Source of the DNA: Streptomyces flavofungini
Lineage (GTDB): Bacteria > Actinomycetota > Actinomycetes > Streptomycetales > Streptomycetaceae
Reading direction: 5' to 3'
DNA length: 64,000 bases
Assembly (NCBI RefSeq): GCF_014650815.1
Contig: NZ_BMVR01000003.1
Coordinates: 372,001 to 436,000, forward strand
How positions within the stretch are numbered: position 1 is the first letter of the stretch; each line of letters begins with the position of its first letter. This document shows, in pieces, positions 25,436 to 34,876 of the stretch. Made by a program: the position numbers and the translations under genes. The notes beneath the pieces were generated by a model. That model made no database searches. It worked only from the letters and a program-made list of their open reading frames with translations, and was not told where the DNA came from.

Positions 25436-26305
25436 GTGGACGGGACACTGATCGTCGGAGTGGACGGCTCCCGGTCGAGCCTGCGGGCCCTCGACTGGGC
25501 CGCCGACGAGGCCGCCCGCGGCGCACTGCCGCTGCGGATCGTGCACGCGTCGGGATGGGAGTGGTACGAGGGGCACGAACCGTCGTTCGGCATCAACCGC
25601 GAGGCCGTGCGCGCCCAGGCCGACCGCGTCCTCGCGGCAGCGAAGGCGCGGGCGGGCGAACGGGACCGCTCCCTCGACGTGACGAGCGAGGTCCTGGACG
25701 AGGACCCGGCCGCCGCCCTCATCCGCGAGAGCCGCCAGGCGGCCGGGGTGATCGTCGGCAGTCGGGGGCGCGGCCGTCTCGCCGGACTGCTCCTCGGCTC
25801 CGTCAGCCTGTCCGTGGCGGCCCGCGCGTCGTGCCCGGTCACCGTGGTGCGCGGTGGTGAGCAGAGCCTGCGCGGCGGGTTCCGGCGCGTCGTCGTCGGC
25901 GTCGACGAGGCCGCCGGGGCCGCGGCGGCGGTGGGGTACGCCGTCCGCGCGGCCCAGCAGCGCGACACCGAACTCCTCGCTGTGCACGCCTGGCGCCGCC
26001 CCGTGCCCGAGACCACCGGCGGACCGCGTCCCGCCGGTGCCGCCGACCCGCGACGGCTGCGCGCGGAACGCGAGTTGGACGCGGCCCTGCGGTCGGCGGT
26101 ACGCGACCACGGCGCCGTGGCCGTGCGGCACGAGGCCGTCGAGGGCCAGGCCCGCGCCGCCCTGCTCGACGCCTCGGCCGCCGCCGACCTGATCGTGGTC
26201 GGCGCCCGCCGCCGCCCCGGCCACACCGGCCTCCAGCTCGGCCCCGTGAACCACGCCGTCCTGCACCACGCCGCGTGCCCGGTCACGGTGGTGCCGCATG
26301 CCTGA
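25436..26305 (+). CDS. Universal stress protein, two UspA domains
   Basis: A 289-residue protein starting at a GTG with AGGAGG 9 nt upstream. Domain 1 begins TLIVGVDGSRSSLRALDWAA and contains VGSRGRGRLAGLLLGSVS. Domain 2 begins RVVVGVDEAAGAAAAVGYAV and contains VGARRRPGHTGLQLGPVNH. It is strikingly similar throughout to the USP at 14763-15659, including the EWYEGHEPSF / EYYEGAGLPF segment, so the two are probably duplicates. It precedes the phosphoketolase gene by 222 nt of Pro/Arg-codon-like, repetitive DNA with no recognisable gene. Confidence 0.9.
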   Translation: MDGTLIVGVDGSRSSLRALDWAADEAARGALPLRIVHASGWEWYEGHEPSFGINREAVRAQADRVLAAAKARAGERDRSLDVTSEVLDEDPAAALIRESRQAAGVIVGSRGRGRLAGLLLGSVSLSVAARASCPVTVVRGGEQSLRGGFRRVVVGVDEAAGAAAAVGYAVRAAQQRDTELLAVHAWRRPVPETTGGPRPAGAADPRRLRAERELDAALRSAVRDHGAVAVRHEAVEGQARAALLDASAAADLIVVGARRRPGHTGLQLGPVNHAVLHHAACPVTVVPHA

Positions 26306-26527
26306 GGGGCGACGGCGCCGCGGCGCGCGTACCGGACGTACCAGACGTACCCGCACCCGACCCGGCCGCACCGACCGGCCCGAACCGCACCGTCCGGACC
26401 GCCCCGTCTGAACCGCACCAAACGTGGAACCCGGCCGCCCACCGGACAGACACGCGGCCGGGGACCCGGACACCGCCCCGGACGCGAACTCGGCTACGAA
26501 CCCGGACAGAATCGAGGTCCGTCACCC

Positions 26528-28882
26528 ATGGCCAAGGATCAACTCGCCGCCCTGGACGCCCACTGGCGCGCCGCGAACTACCTCACCGCGGGCCAGATCT
26601 ACCTGCTCGCCAACCCGCTCCTGACCGAGCCGCTGCGGCCCCAGCACATCAAGCCGCGCCTCCTCGGCCACTGGGGCACGTCCCCCGGCCTCAACCTGGT
26701 CCACACGCACCTGAACCGGCTGATCAAGGAGCGGGACCTGGACGCCCTGTGCGTGTGGGGGCCCGGCCACGGCGGCCCCGCCGTCCTCGCCAACTCCTGG
26801 CTGGAGGGCAGCTACACGCAGACGTACCCCGACGTCACGCGGGACGCGGCGGGCATGGCGCGGCTGTTCCGGCAGTTCTCGTTCCCCGGCGGCGTACCGA
26901 GCCACGTCGCGCCCGAGACCCCCGGCTCCCTGCACGAGGGCGGCGAGCTCGGCTACTCCCTCGCGCACGCCTACGGCGCCGCCTTCGACAACCCGCACCT
27001 GCTCGTGGCCTGCGTCGTCGGCGACGGCGAGGCGGAGACCGGGCCGCTGGCCGCGTCCTGGCACTCGGGCCGGTTCCTCGACCCCGTGCATGACGGCGCG
27101 GTCCTGCCGATCCTGCACCTCAACGGCTACAAGATCGCCAACCCGGCGCTCCTGTCCCGCATCCCCGAGGCCGAACTCGACGCCCTGCTGCGCGGCTACG
27201 GCCACGAGCCCCTGCACGTCACCGGCGACGACCCGCGCGCCGTCCACCGCGACCTGGCCGCCGCCCTGGACCGGGCCGTCGACCGCGTCCGGGCCATCCA
27301 GCGGGACGCCCGCGCCGCCCGCAAGCGCGGGCCCCGTCCGGCGTGGCCGATGATCGTGCTGCGTACGCCCAAGGGCTGGACCGGGCCCGCGCACGTCGAC
27401 GGCCAACCGGTCGAGGGCACCTGGCGCGCGCACCAAGTGCCGCTCGCGGGCGTGCGCGAGAACCCCGAGCACCTGCGCCAACTGGAGGCCTGGCTGCGCT
27501 CCTACCGCCCCGAGGAGCTGTTCGACGCCGAAGGACGCCCCACCCCGAAGGTCCTGGCCTGCGTGCCCGCGGGCGACCGGCGCCTGGGCGCGACCCCGCA
27601 CGCCAACGGCGGCCTGCTCACCCGCACCCTGCCGCTGCGCCCCCTGGAGGACTTCGCGGTCGCCGTCGACAAGCCCGGCACCGCCCTGCACGAGCCCGCC
27701 CGGGTCCTCGGCCGGATGCTCGCCAAGGTCATGGCCGACACCGCCGAGCGCCGCGACTTCCGCGTCGTGGGCCCCGACGAGACGGAGTCGAACCGCCTCG
27801 GCGCGCTGTTCACCGTCACCGGCAAGGCCTGGCAGTCCGAGACGCTGCCCACCGACGAGCACCTCGCCACCGACGGCCGCGTCATGGAGGTCCTGTCCGA
27901 ACACCTCTGCCAGGGCTGGCTGGAGGGCTATCTCCTCACCGGCCGTCACGGCCTGTTCTCCTGCTACGAGGCGTTCGTGCACATCGTCGACTCCATGGTC
28001 AACCAGCACATCAAGTGGCTGCGTACGGCACGGCAGTTGCCGTGGCGGGCGCCCATCCCCTCCCTCAACTACCTGCTGACCTCGCACGTCTGGCGCCAGG
28101 ACCACAACGGCTTCTCGCACCAGGACCCCGGCTTCGTCGACCACGTCCTCAACAAGAGCCCCGAGGTCGTACGCGTCTACCTGCCGCCGGACGCCAACAC
28201 CTTGCTGTCCGTCGCCGAACACGCCCTGCTCAGCCGGGACTACGTGAACGTGATCGTCGCGGGCAAGCAGCCCTGCTTCGACTGGCTGACCCTCGACGCG
28301 GCCCGCGCCCACTGCGCGCGCGGCGCGGGCGTGTGGGAGTGGGCGGGCACCGACGACGGCCTGCGCGACCCGGACGTCGTCCTCGCCTGCGCGGGGGACG
28401 TCCCCACCCTGGAAGTCCTCGCCGCCGCCGCGCTGTTGCGCGAGCACCTGCCCGAAGTCGCCGTGCGCGTCGTCAACGTCGTCGACATCGCCCGGCTGCT
28501 GCCGCGCGAGGAACACCCGCACGGCATGGCCGACTTCGAGTACGACGCGCTGTTCACCCGCGACCGGCCGGTGATCTTCGCGTACCACGGCTACCCGTGG
28601 CTGATCCACCGCCTCGCCTACCGACGCACCGGCCACGGCCGCCTCCACGTGCGCGGCTACAAGGAGTCGGGCACGACGACCACCCCCTTCGACATGGTCG
28701 TACGCAACGACCTCGACCGGTATCGCCTGGTCATGGACGTCATCGACCGCGTCCCCGAGCTGTCCGTCCGCGCCACGGCCCTGCGCCAGCGGATGGCCGA
28801 CCAACGCACCCGTCACCACGCCTGGATCCGCGACCACGGCACCGACCTGCCCGAGGTCGCGGACTGGTCGTGGCCGTACTGA
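26528..28882 (+). CDS. Phosphoketolase (xylulose 5-phosphate / fructose 6-phosphate)
   Basis: A 784-residue thiamine-diphosphate enzyme that cleaves xylulose 5-phosphate or fructose 6-phosphate with phosphate to give acetyl phosphate plus an aldose phosphate. [10 protein letters not shown] near residue 77, [15 protein letters not shown] near 165 (the TPP/Mg motif) and the late [21 protein letters not shown] are family landmarks, and the length is normal. GAGGT lies upstream of the ATG. The placement between two USP genes repeats a pattern seen in actinobacterial hypoxia islands, where acetyl phosphate formation could supply ATP when respiration is limited (inference). Confidence 0.93.
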   Translation: MAKDQLAALDAHWRAANYLTAGQIYLLANPLLTEPLRPQHIKPRLLGHWGTSPGLNLVHTHLNRLIKERDLDALCVWGPGHGGPAVLANSWLEGSYTQTYPDVTRDAAGMARLFRQFSFPGGVPSHVAPETPGSLHEGGELGYSLAHAYGAAFDNPHLLVACVVGDGEAETGPLAASWHSGRFLDPVHDGAVLPILHLNGYKIANPALLSRIPEAELDALLRGYGHEPLHVTGDDPRAVHRDLAAALDRAVDRVRAIQRDARAARKRGPRPAWPMIVLRTPKGWTGPAHVDGQPVEGTWRAHQVPLAGVRENPEHLRQLEAWLRSYRPEELFDAEGRPTPKVLACVPAGDRRLGATPHANGGLLTRTLPLRPLEDFAVAVDKPGTALHEPARVLGRMLAKVMADTAERRDFRVVGPDETESNRLGALFTVTGKAWQSETLPTDEHLATDGRVMEVLSEHLCQGWLEGYLLTGRHGLFSCYEAFVHIVDSMVNQHIKWLRTARQLPWRAPIPSLNYLLTSHVWRQDHNGFSHQDPGFVDHVLNKSPEVVRVYLPPDANTLLSVAEHALLSRDYVNVIVAGKQPCFDWLTLDAARAHCARGAGVWEWAGTDDGLRDPDVVLACAGDVPTLEVLAAAALLREHLPEVAVRVVNVVDIARLLPREEHPHGMADFEYDALFTRDRPVIFAYHGYPWLIHRLAYRRTGHGRLHVRGYKESGTTTTPFDMVVRNDLDRYRLVMDVIDRVPELSVRATALRQRMADQRTRHHAWIRDHGTDLPEVADWSWPY

Positions 28883-28938
28883 CCCGTCCCCGACCCGTCC
28901 CCGAACAGCACCGGATCGCACCCCCACCGAGGCACGCC

Positions 28939-29892
28939 ATGAATCGCCGCCGCACGTCACCCCGTCCCTGCCCGACGATCCGCACCCGCCTTGCCGCCGG
29001 TGACCGCACCCGCACGGTCACCGCGGGCATCGACGGCACCCTCGCCGGTATGGACGCCCCCGACTGGGCGGCCCGTGAGGCCCTGCGCCGCGGCGTGCCG
29101 CTGTGCCTCCTGCACGTCGCGGCCGACCCGGACCCGCACCGGCAGCCACGCCGGGCCCTTGTCGCCGACCGGGCCCGGGGCGTCCTCGACCGGGCGGCGA
29201 TCACGCTGTCGTACGTCCACCCGGCGCTGCGGATCCACGCCCAGCAGCCCTCGGGCCCGGCGGCCGCCGCACTGCTCGCGGCGGCCGCCGACGCCGAGAC
29301 GCTGGTCCTCGGCTCCCGGGGCCTGTCCGGGTGCGACGGCTTCCTGGTCGGCTCGGTCGCCTCCGCGGTGGCCGCGCGCGCGGAGCGGCCCGTCGTGCTC
29401 GTCCGCGCCGGGGAGCGCCCCGAGGACGCCCATGTCCCGGACGCCGACGGCGGACCCTCGCGCAGCACGCCGTACCGGCCGGTCGTCCTCGCGCTCGATC
29501 TGCCGCTCCCGGGCGGCGAGTTGACCGGATACGCCTTCGACGCCGCGGCCGTCCGCGGCGCCCCCCTGCACGTGGTGCACGTGTGGACGGTGCCGCCGCT
29601 CGTCGCCTACGCCCCGGGCCGGGCCGTCCCGGACGTGCTCGCCGAGCGCGCGGAGCACGCGCGCCGGAAGCTGACGGCGGCCCTGCTGCCGTGGCGCCGG
29701 GCCCACCCCGCCACGAAGGTCGTCGAGCACGTCCGGTTCGGGCGCACCGGGCACCACTTGCTGAAGGCCGCGACGGGTGCCTCGCTCCTGGTCGTCGGCC
29801 GCCACGCGCAGGCCGGGCCGGGCCTGGGCAGAACCGCGCACTCCGTCGTCCACCACGTGGCCTGCCCCATCGCGGTGGTGCCGCACGGCTGA
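28939..29892 (+). CDS. Universal stress protein, two UspA domains
   Basis: A 317-residue protein. After a basic N-terminal stretch of about 25 residues, domain 1 begins TVTAGIDGTLAGMDAPDWAA and contains VLGSRGLSGCDGFLVGSVAS. Domain 2 begins RPVVLALDLPLPGGEL near 180 and ends with VVGRHAQAGPGLGRTAHSVV. The ATG at 28939 has a GAGG 7 nt upstream and lies 57 nt after the phosphoketolase stop, so the two are probably co-transcribed. It is the last gene of the stress island; the FNR-like box of the next operon starts 50 nt beyond its stop. Confidence 0.88.
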   Translation: MNRRRTSPRPCPTIRTRLAAGDRTRTVTAGIDGTLAGMDAPDWAAREALRRGVPLCLLHVAADPDPHRQPRRALVADRARGVLDRAAITLSYVHPALRIHAQQPSGPAAAALLAAAADAETLVLGSRGLSGCDGFLVGSVASAVAARAERPVVLVRAGERPEDAHVPDADGGPSRSTPYRPVVLALDLPLPGGELTGYAFDAAAVRGAPLHVVHVWTVPPLVAYAPGRAVPDVLAERAEHARRKLTAALLPWRRAHPATKVVEHVRFGRTGHHLLKAATGASLLVVGRHAQAGPGLGRTAHSVVHHVACPIAVVPHG

Positions 29893-29902
29893 GGCGCCGA
29901 CA

Positions 29903-29937
29903 GCACGTGGGACACGTGCAGCTGACGGTGTGTCAGC
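29903..29937. terminator. Two adjacent perfect inverted repeats after the USP gene
   Basis: GCACGTG-GGA-CACGTGC (29903-29919) is followed at once by GCTGAC-GGTGT-GTCAGC (29921-29937). They lie just after the USP stop and before the FNR-like box, so together they could terminate the USP transcript. The first, with its CACGTG cores, could also be a protein-binding site. Confidence 0.5.
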
Positions 29938-29942
29938 CAGTG

Positions 29943-29958
29943 TTTGATGTCTATCAAA
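29943..29958. promoter_or_regulatory. Perfect FNR/Crp-type palindrome TTTGAT-N4-ATCAAA
   Basis: TTTGATGTCTATCAAA matches the FNR consensus TTGAT-N4-ATCAA exactly, with an extra matching base pair on each side. It sits in a short AT-rich patch about 115 nt before the GTPase gene start. Ten of the twelve arm bases are A or T, which is very unlikely by chance here. An FNR/Crp-family activator responding to oxygen or nitric oxide is the obvious candidate; none with a DNA-binding domain is encoded in the window. Confidence 0.7.
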
Positions 29959-30072
29959 ATCATGAAAAGTGGTTCAGGCTGAGGGGCCTGGAGCCGCCGC
30001 CCACCCGCCGGGGTGACGGCGTTCCGCGCGCTCGGGGTGGTGCTCCCCGGACGCCGAGGGGGGAGGCACCCG

Positions 30073-32028
30073 ATGGGGGACACATACCTGGTCAGGAAGC
30101 TGGAGAAGCTGGAGGCGGGCCTGGCGCGGCTTGCGCTGCCCGCCGACTCGCCCGTGCTCGTCGACCGGATCGGCCAACTGCGGGTCGTCCTCGAACGGCT
30201 GCGGCACACCACCGCCGGTGAGGTCAGGATCGTGGCCCTCGGGGCCAACTCCTCGCTGAAGTCCACCACGTTGCGACTGCTCCTCGGGCGCGACGACATC
30301 CTCTCCGTGGGTCCGGGCGCGGTCAGCGCGGTCTCCACGGAGCTGCGTCTCGTCCAGGACGAGGGCCCCACGGGGCCGCCCGAGTACAAGGTCGTCACTC
30401 TCACCGAGGAAGGCGCGCGCCGCCGCGCCCGGCGCCTGCTCGACGTCGAGGAGGACGACCGGCGGACCCTGGAGGAGCTGAGCCGCACACCGCACCCGAA
30501 CGTCGGCCTCGTCCAGGAGATGCTGGCGGCCGTCGAACAGCTCGGTTACGGCGAGACGCTGACCCTGGAGCAGCTGTCCGCCCGCGAGGGCTCCCTCACC
30601 TTCAGCAGCGGCCGGGGCAGCCCGCTCATCGCCCGGGTGACCGCGCGCGTGCGCGTCCCGGCCGAGGCGTGGCCGCTGGCGTGGGCGGCGGGGCGGTCCG
30701 TGGTGATCGTCGACACCCCCGGCACCCGCAAGGGCGGCGCGCTGGAGGACGTCGTCATCGCCGAGACGCAGAGCCGCGCGCACATCGCGCTGCTCACCGT
30801 GGCCTGCGGGGGCGGCACCCAGTTCACGACGCCGCGCGCCGCACCCGACCCGCACTGCGTGTTCGTCGCCACCCGCCTCGACGCCGTCGACAACCCGGGC
30901 AACGCCAACTCCCTGCGCGTCCTGGAGACGAACATCGCCTCCATGGTGCGCGACATCGGGGCGCACGGACGGCCGGGCCGCGAGACCCGCGTCGCCGCTG
31001 TCTGCGGGCCCTGGGCCGCCGCCGACGAGGCGGCCTGGATCGCCTTCGACCCGGACAACCCGCACATCTGGAAGGGCACCCAACCGGCGCGCGAGCAGTG
31101 GCGGGCCGCCGCCTGGGACCCGTCCGGGGCCACCGGCGGTCAGCTGCGGACCGCCGTCGAGGGCGCCCTCGCGGACGGCGGCGTCGGCCGCCTGCGCGAA
31201 CTCATCGCCGAACTGGCCGACAAGGACGCCGCGCACGTCGACTCGCTGGAGTTCGAGCAGCTCATCGAGGACGGCATCCGGCTGCTCAAGGAGGCGGGCG
31301 GACACGTCCCCGCCGCCGGGAAGATCAAACGCCAGGAGGCGGCGGCCCGCGACGACGCGCGGCCCATCGCCGACCTCCGGCGCATCGCCAGGGAACAGGC
31401 CGACACCGCCGTGTACGCGGCGGACGCCTGGTCGAAGGTGCGGCTCCCCGTGGAACAGAGCCGCTCCGGGGGCCGGGTGGAGGCCGAAGCCCTGCAGCCG
31501 CTGCGCGACCTCGACGTCGCCGGCCTCGCTGCGGGCGCCATCGACGGAACGCGGGCCGAGCTGACCGACGCCCTCGCGAGCTGGTGGGCCTCGCACACCC
31601 GCGCGGACTTCGCCACCGAGGCGCCGCAGGCCCGGCTCATCGCGCCGCACGGACCGGACGTGGACGAGGCGGAACGGCGGCTGCGCGCGGACGCCGACGC
31701 CAAGGCGGCCGCGCAGGTCGACAGCATGGCGAGGCGTCTGCTGCAGCACCTGGCCGGGCGCCACACCACCGACGACGCCGGGTCCCGCCCGGCCGCGCGC
31801 CTCTACTTCCGGCAGGTCGCCCGGGTCCGCGAGGAGCTGGCCCGGCTCCTGGAGCGGATGCTGATCGACACCTTCGAACCCGCCGTCGTCCTGACCCAGA
31901 AGGCCCTCGGTGAACTCCTCGTCCAGCAGCGGCTCGCGCTCGTGAGTTCCACCGGACCGGTCGCCGTGCTCAACCAGATCGGCGCCGAGCTGCAGCAACT
32001 GTCGACGGCGAGGGCGGGCAGTGCCTGA
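30073..32028 (+). CDS. Dynamin-like / SrfC-like P-loop GTPase
   Basis: A 651-residue protein, first gene of a six-gene operon. The dynamin-type P-loop near residue 57 reads ALGANSSLKSTTL: the Lys-Ser pair is present but the Gly before Lys is Leu. The Walker B/G3 segment is VVIVDTPGTRKGG near 211, and a G4-like VFVATRLDAVD lies near 264. The C-terminal half is long and helical, rich in Ala, Arg and Glu, as in membrane-acting dynamins and in SrfC of enterobacteria. GGAGG lies 6 nt before the ATG at 30073; an in-frame upstream codon at 30013 has no such site. It overlaps the Hsp70-like gene by 8 nt. SrfC similarity is my inference from fold order and pairing. Confidence 0.75.
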   Translation: MGDTYLVRKLEKLEAGLARLALPADSPVLVDRIGQLRVVLERLRHTTAGEVRIVALGANSSLKSTTLRLLLGRDDILSVGPGAVSAVSTELRLVQDEGPTGPPEYKVVTLTEEGARRRARRLLDVEEDDRRTLEELSRTPHPNVGLVQEMLAAVEQLGYGETLTLEQLSAREGSLTFSSGRGSPLIARVTARVRVPAEAWPLAWAAGRSVVIVDTPGTRKGGALEDVVIAETQSRAHIALLTVACGGGTQFTTPRAAPDPHCVFVATRLDAVDNPGNANSLRVLETNIASMVRDIGAHGRPGRETRVAAVCGPWAAADEAAWIAFDPDNPHIWKGTQPAREQWRAAAWDPSGATGGQLRTAVEGALADGGVGRLRELIAELADKDAAHVDSLEFEQLIEDGIRLLKEAGGHVPAAGKIKRQEAAARDDARPIADLRRIAREQADTAVYAADAWSKVRLPVEQSRSGGRVEAEALQPLRDLDVAGLAAGAIDGTRAELTDALASWWASHTRADFATEAPQARLIAPHGPDVDEAERRLRADADAKAAAQVDSMARRLLQHLAGRHTTDDAGSRPAARLYFRQVARVREELARLLERMLIDTFEPAVVLTQKALGELLVQQRLALVSSTGPVAVLNQIGAELQQLSTARAGSA

Positions 32029-34876
32029 TGACCGGCCGCCGCTGAAACTCTACGGCCACCCGGGCGGCGCCGGCCTCGCACTGCGGCGCGGCACCGTTCC
32101 AGGGCGCATAGAGCGCGTCGACGTGCTCGACGGCGCGGCGGTCGTCAGCACGACGGCGTTCACGCCGCCCGTCGACGGCGCGGCGGCCGACGCCGACCTC
32201 GCCCTCACCCCGTGGCGGCGCAGGCCCGGCGCGCCCACGGTCGTCGTCCACTACCGCCGCCACCAACCGGAGTCCCGCGTCCCCGCGCCGTCGGCACGCA
32301 GCAGCTTCCGGCTCGACCCGGAGCAGATCGGAGACCGTCCCATGACCCAGGCCACGCCCGACGGCAGCCCCGCGCAGACACAGGGTCCCGACCTCATCGG
32401 CGCCTTCCTCGACTTCGGCACCAGCCGTGCCGTGTGCGGCGTGTTCGACCGCCGCCGGGTGAGCGGCAGCGACGCCGCGCTGCCCGCCGCCGGGGTGGAA
32501 CGGGCCAGGAGCCTGCTGCCGGTCCAGCTCTTCGCCACCGACGACTCGCCGGACCCGGCGCAGGAGATCGAGGAACGCACCATCGGCATCCCCCGGGCCC
32601 GGGGCGAGGCATGGCGCGAGATCTTCGGCTGCGCGCCCCTGGACGTGCACCACGTCAGCCACACCAGGCCGCGGTCCAGCGATCTGGTCGTGACCGGCGA
32701 CAGCGTCGACTTCGCGTCCGACGCCACCGGCGAGCGCGTCCGCGGCGCCAAGCGCCATCTGGCCGACCTGGAGCACGAGGTGCCGGGCACCGAGCTCAGC
32801 GGCCGGGATCTGTTCCGGCGGGTGTACGCGCGGTTTGCCGAGCTGGTCGCCGACGAGCTGGAACTGCCGCGCGCCATCGGCTCGTTGAGCGTGACCTTCC
32901 CCACCAAGCTGCCGCCGGACAAGCGCGACGAGCTCCTCGACGTGCTGCGCACCCTCGCGACCAAGGTGGAGATGAACATCGACGAGGCCGTGGCCGCCGC
33001 CGGGTTCGCGATGATGAAGCGGCTCGGCGCGGACTTCCTGCTCGGCGTGGAGGCGTTCACGCTGCACGCCCGCTGCCCCGAGGGCGGCCGTGCCTGGGAA
33101 CAGCCCGACGAGTGGGCGAAGGCCCGCGCCTGGCACGAGAACCTGCTGGTCATCGATGTCGGCGGGGGGACCACCGACTGCGCCCTGATCAAGGTCACCG
33201 TCGTCGACGCGACCCCGGCGGCCGCCGGGGACAGCCCCGGCCGGTTCTACAAACTCCAGCCGCAGGTGCTCGCCTCGGGCGGACGGCTCAACCTCGGCGG
33301 GGACCGCCTCACCGCCCAGCTCTTCACGCTGCTGCGCGGCAAGTTCGGGATCAGGCCCGGCGACACCCGGTTCCAGGGCGTGGAGAAGGCCGCGCCCCGC
33401 AGGGAGCTGTTCCACGCCCTGTGGGAGGCGGCCGAGGCGGTGAAGCGGCAGGGGCTCGGGATGGTGACCCCGGCGACGGTCCGGGTCTGTGCCACCGCCC
33501 CGGGCAGCGCCGCGCCGGACTCCGGCGCCGTCCCCTTCGCCCAGCCGGTGTCCCCGGACGGCGCGGCGCCCGCCGAGCCCTCGGCGGCGGAGGTGACCGT
33601 CACCGCCGACGAACTCGCCGAGCAGCTCCGCGACCTCGTCGCGGAGATCACCTGGCTGGCCGGCGGCATCGCTCGCGGTGGCCTCGACGTGTCGGGCGGC
33701 GGTCACGAGAGCGTCGACCGGGTGCTGTTCTCCGGCGGCTCCATGGAGGCGGCGGCGCTGCGCCGCGGCATCGAGGACGGGCTGCGCCGCCGCTTCGAGA
33801 GCGACCAGCTCGCGCCCACCTTCGAGGTCGAGTTCGACGCGCGGTTCGCCAAGACCGGGACCGCGGTGGGCGGCGTGTACCTGGACGCGGTCGCCGACCT
33901 CAGCCCTGACGCCGACGACCCCGAGGTCATCCCGGAACTGCTGCGCGGCATCTCCTACTTGGACGTCGACGCCAGCCGTCTGTACGTGAACCTGGCGGCC
34001 GACTTCCATGTGCGCCAGGGTTCCCAGCGGGCGTACGAGGACCCGGTGTTCAGCCGGGGCCAGCGCTTCGAACTCGAACCCGGCGGCCGCGCCTACGCCG
34101 AGGGCCGCTTCACCTACCCGGTGCGCGCCGTCCTCGCCGTGCACCGTTACGACGTCGCCCAGGAAGGCGACGAAGCCCTCGGGGCCGAATCGCTGTGGGC
34201 GACCTACACGATGCTGCAGAGCGAGGCGGACCAACTCGCCGCCGCGGGCGTCAACGTCCGCTTCGAGATCGACCAGGAGGAACGCATCACGCTCCTGCTG
34301 TGCAAGGGCACACCGGGCTGGCGGCTCGAAGACGCCCCGGTCGACACCACCGACGTACCGCACGGCCTGGTCGCCCCGCCGGAGCACGAGGGCGCCCCCG
34401 CCACCCTGCGCTACTCGCTCTACCAGGAGGTGTACCAGGTCGGCGTCGGCCTGCGGGAACGCGAGCCGCTGGCCTTCGCGGGCGATCAGGTCCCGGCGGG
34501 CGGGCTGTTGTTGCATGTGGCCGCGCGGCGGATCACGCTGTACTGGGGGCTGCCCAGCGCTGGGATGGGGCAGGGGGCCGGTGCGGGGGCAGAGCCTGGG
34601 GCCGGGGCGCCGACGGGCGACAGGATGGAGCGGGACGCGGGACCGGACCCGGCGCGCCGGGAGTTCGGGACGCTGGCCGATGTGCCCGAGGGGTACGTCT
34701 GGGTGTCCCTCGACGCCACCGGCGCGCTCCGCTTCCACCAGCAACGGCCCCTCCGCCGCACCGTGACCGCGCCCCTCGACCTGCTCGAAGCCGCACCCGG
34801 CGAGGTCTTCGAGGAGGTCATGAAGTCGGGCCTGTTCTACGACGAGAGCAAGGACCCCTTCAATGGCACCCTCTGA
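32021..34876 (+). CDS. Hsp70/actin-fold ATPase, SrfB-like
   Basis: A 951-residue protein with the Hsp70/actin nucleotide-binding fold. Phosphate-1 is FLDFGTSRAVCGVF near residue 129, phosphate-2 is LVIDVGGGTTDCAL near 379, and the adenosine motif is VLFSGGSMEAAALRRG near 567. The fold carries large insertions, and a C-terminal beta-rich region replaces the usual substrate-binding domain, which sets it apart from DnaK and recalls SrfB. A GTG at 32021 overlaps the GTPase gene; an ATG at 32342 with GGAG upstream would remove 107 residues of unrecognised sequence. It probably works with the GTPase and the downstream phosphorylation genes. The client is unknown. Confidence 0.78.
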   Translation: MPDDRPPLKLYGHPGGAGLALRRGTVPGRIERVDVLDGAAVVSTTAFTPPVDGAAADADLALTPWRRRPGAPTVVVHYRRHQPESRVPAPSARSSFRLDPEQIGDRPMTQATPDGSPAQTQGPDLIGAFLDFGTSRAVCGVFDRRRVSGSDAALPAAGVERARSLLPVQLFATDDSPDPAQEIEERTIGIPRARGEAWREIFGCAPLDVHHVSHTRPRSSDLVVTGDSVDFASDATGERVRGAKRHLADLEHEVPGTELSGRDLFRRVYARFAELVADELELPRAIGSLSVTFPTKLPPDKRDELLDVLRTLATKVEMNIDEAVAAAGFAMMKRLGADFLLGVEAFTLHARCPEGGRAWEQPDEWAKARAWHENLLVIDVGGGTTDCALIKVTVVDATPAAAGDSPGRFYKLQPQVLASGGRLNLGGDRLTAQLFTLLRGKFGIRPGDTRFQGVEKAAPRRELFHALWEAAEAVKRQGLGMVTPATVRVCATAPGSAAPDSGAVPFAQPVSPDGAAPAEPSAAEVTVTADELAEQLRDLVAEITWLAGGIARGGLDVSGGGHESVDRVLFSGGSMEAAALRRGIEDGLRRRFESDQLAPTFEVEFDARFAKTGTAVGGVYLDAVADLSPDADDPEVIPELLRGISYLDVDASRLYVNLAADFHVRQGSQRAYEDPVFSRGQRFELEPGGRAYAEGRFTYPVRAVLAVHRYDVAQEGDEALGAESLWATYTMLQSEADQLAAAGVNVRFEIDQEERITLLLCKGTPGWRLEDAPVDTTDVPHGLVAPPEHEGAPATLRYSLYQEVYQVGVGLREREPLAFAGDQVPAGGLLLHVAARRITLYWGLPSAGMGQGAGAGAEPGAGAPTGDRMERDAGPDPARREFGTLADVPEGYVWVSLDATGALRFHQQRPLRRTVTAPLDLLEAAPGEVFEEVMKSGLFYDESKDPFNGTL

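Noticed and set aside
26306..26527. Repetitive Pro/Arg-like spacer before the phosphoketolase gene, considered as a small gene or repeat array
   Set aside because: The ACCGCACC and CCGGAC units are irregular, no frame has a start with a ribosome site, and no regular period was found.
26522..28960. 812-codon minus-strand open frame opposite the phosphoketolase gene
   Set aside because: Antisense shadow of a well-conserved enzyme gene.
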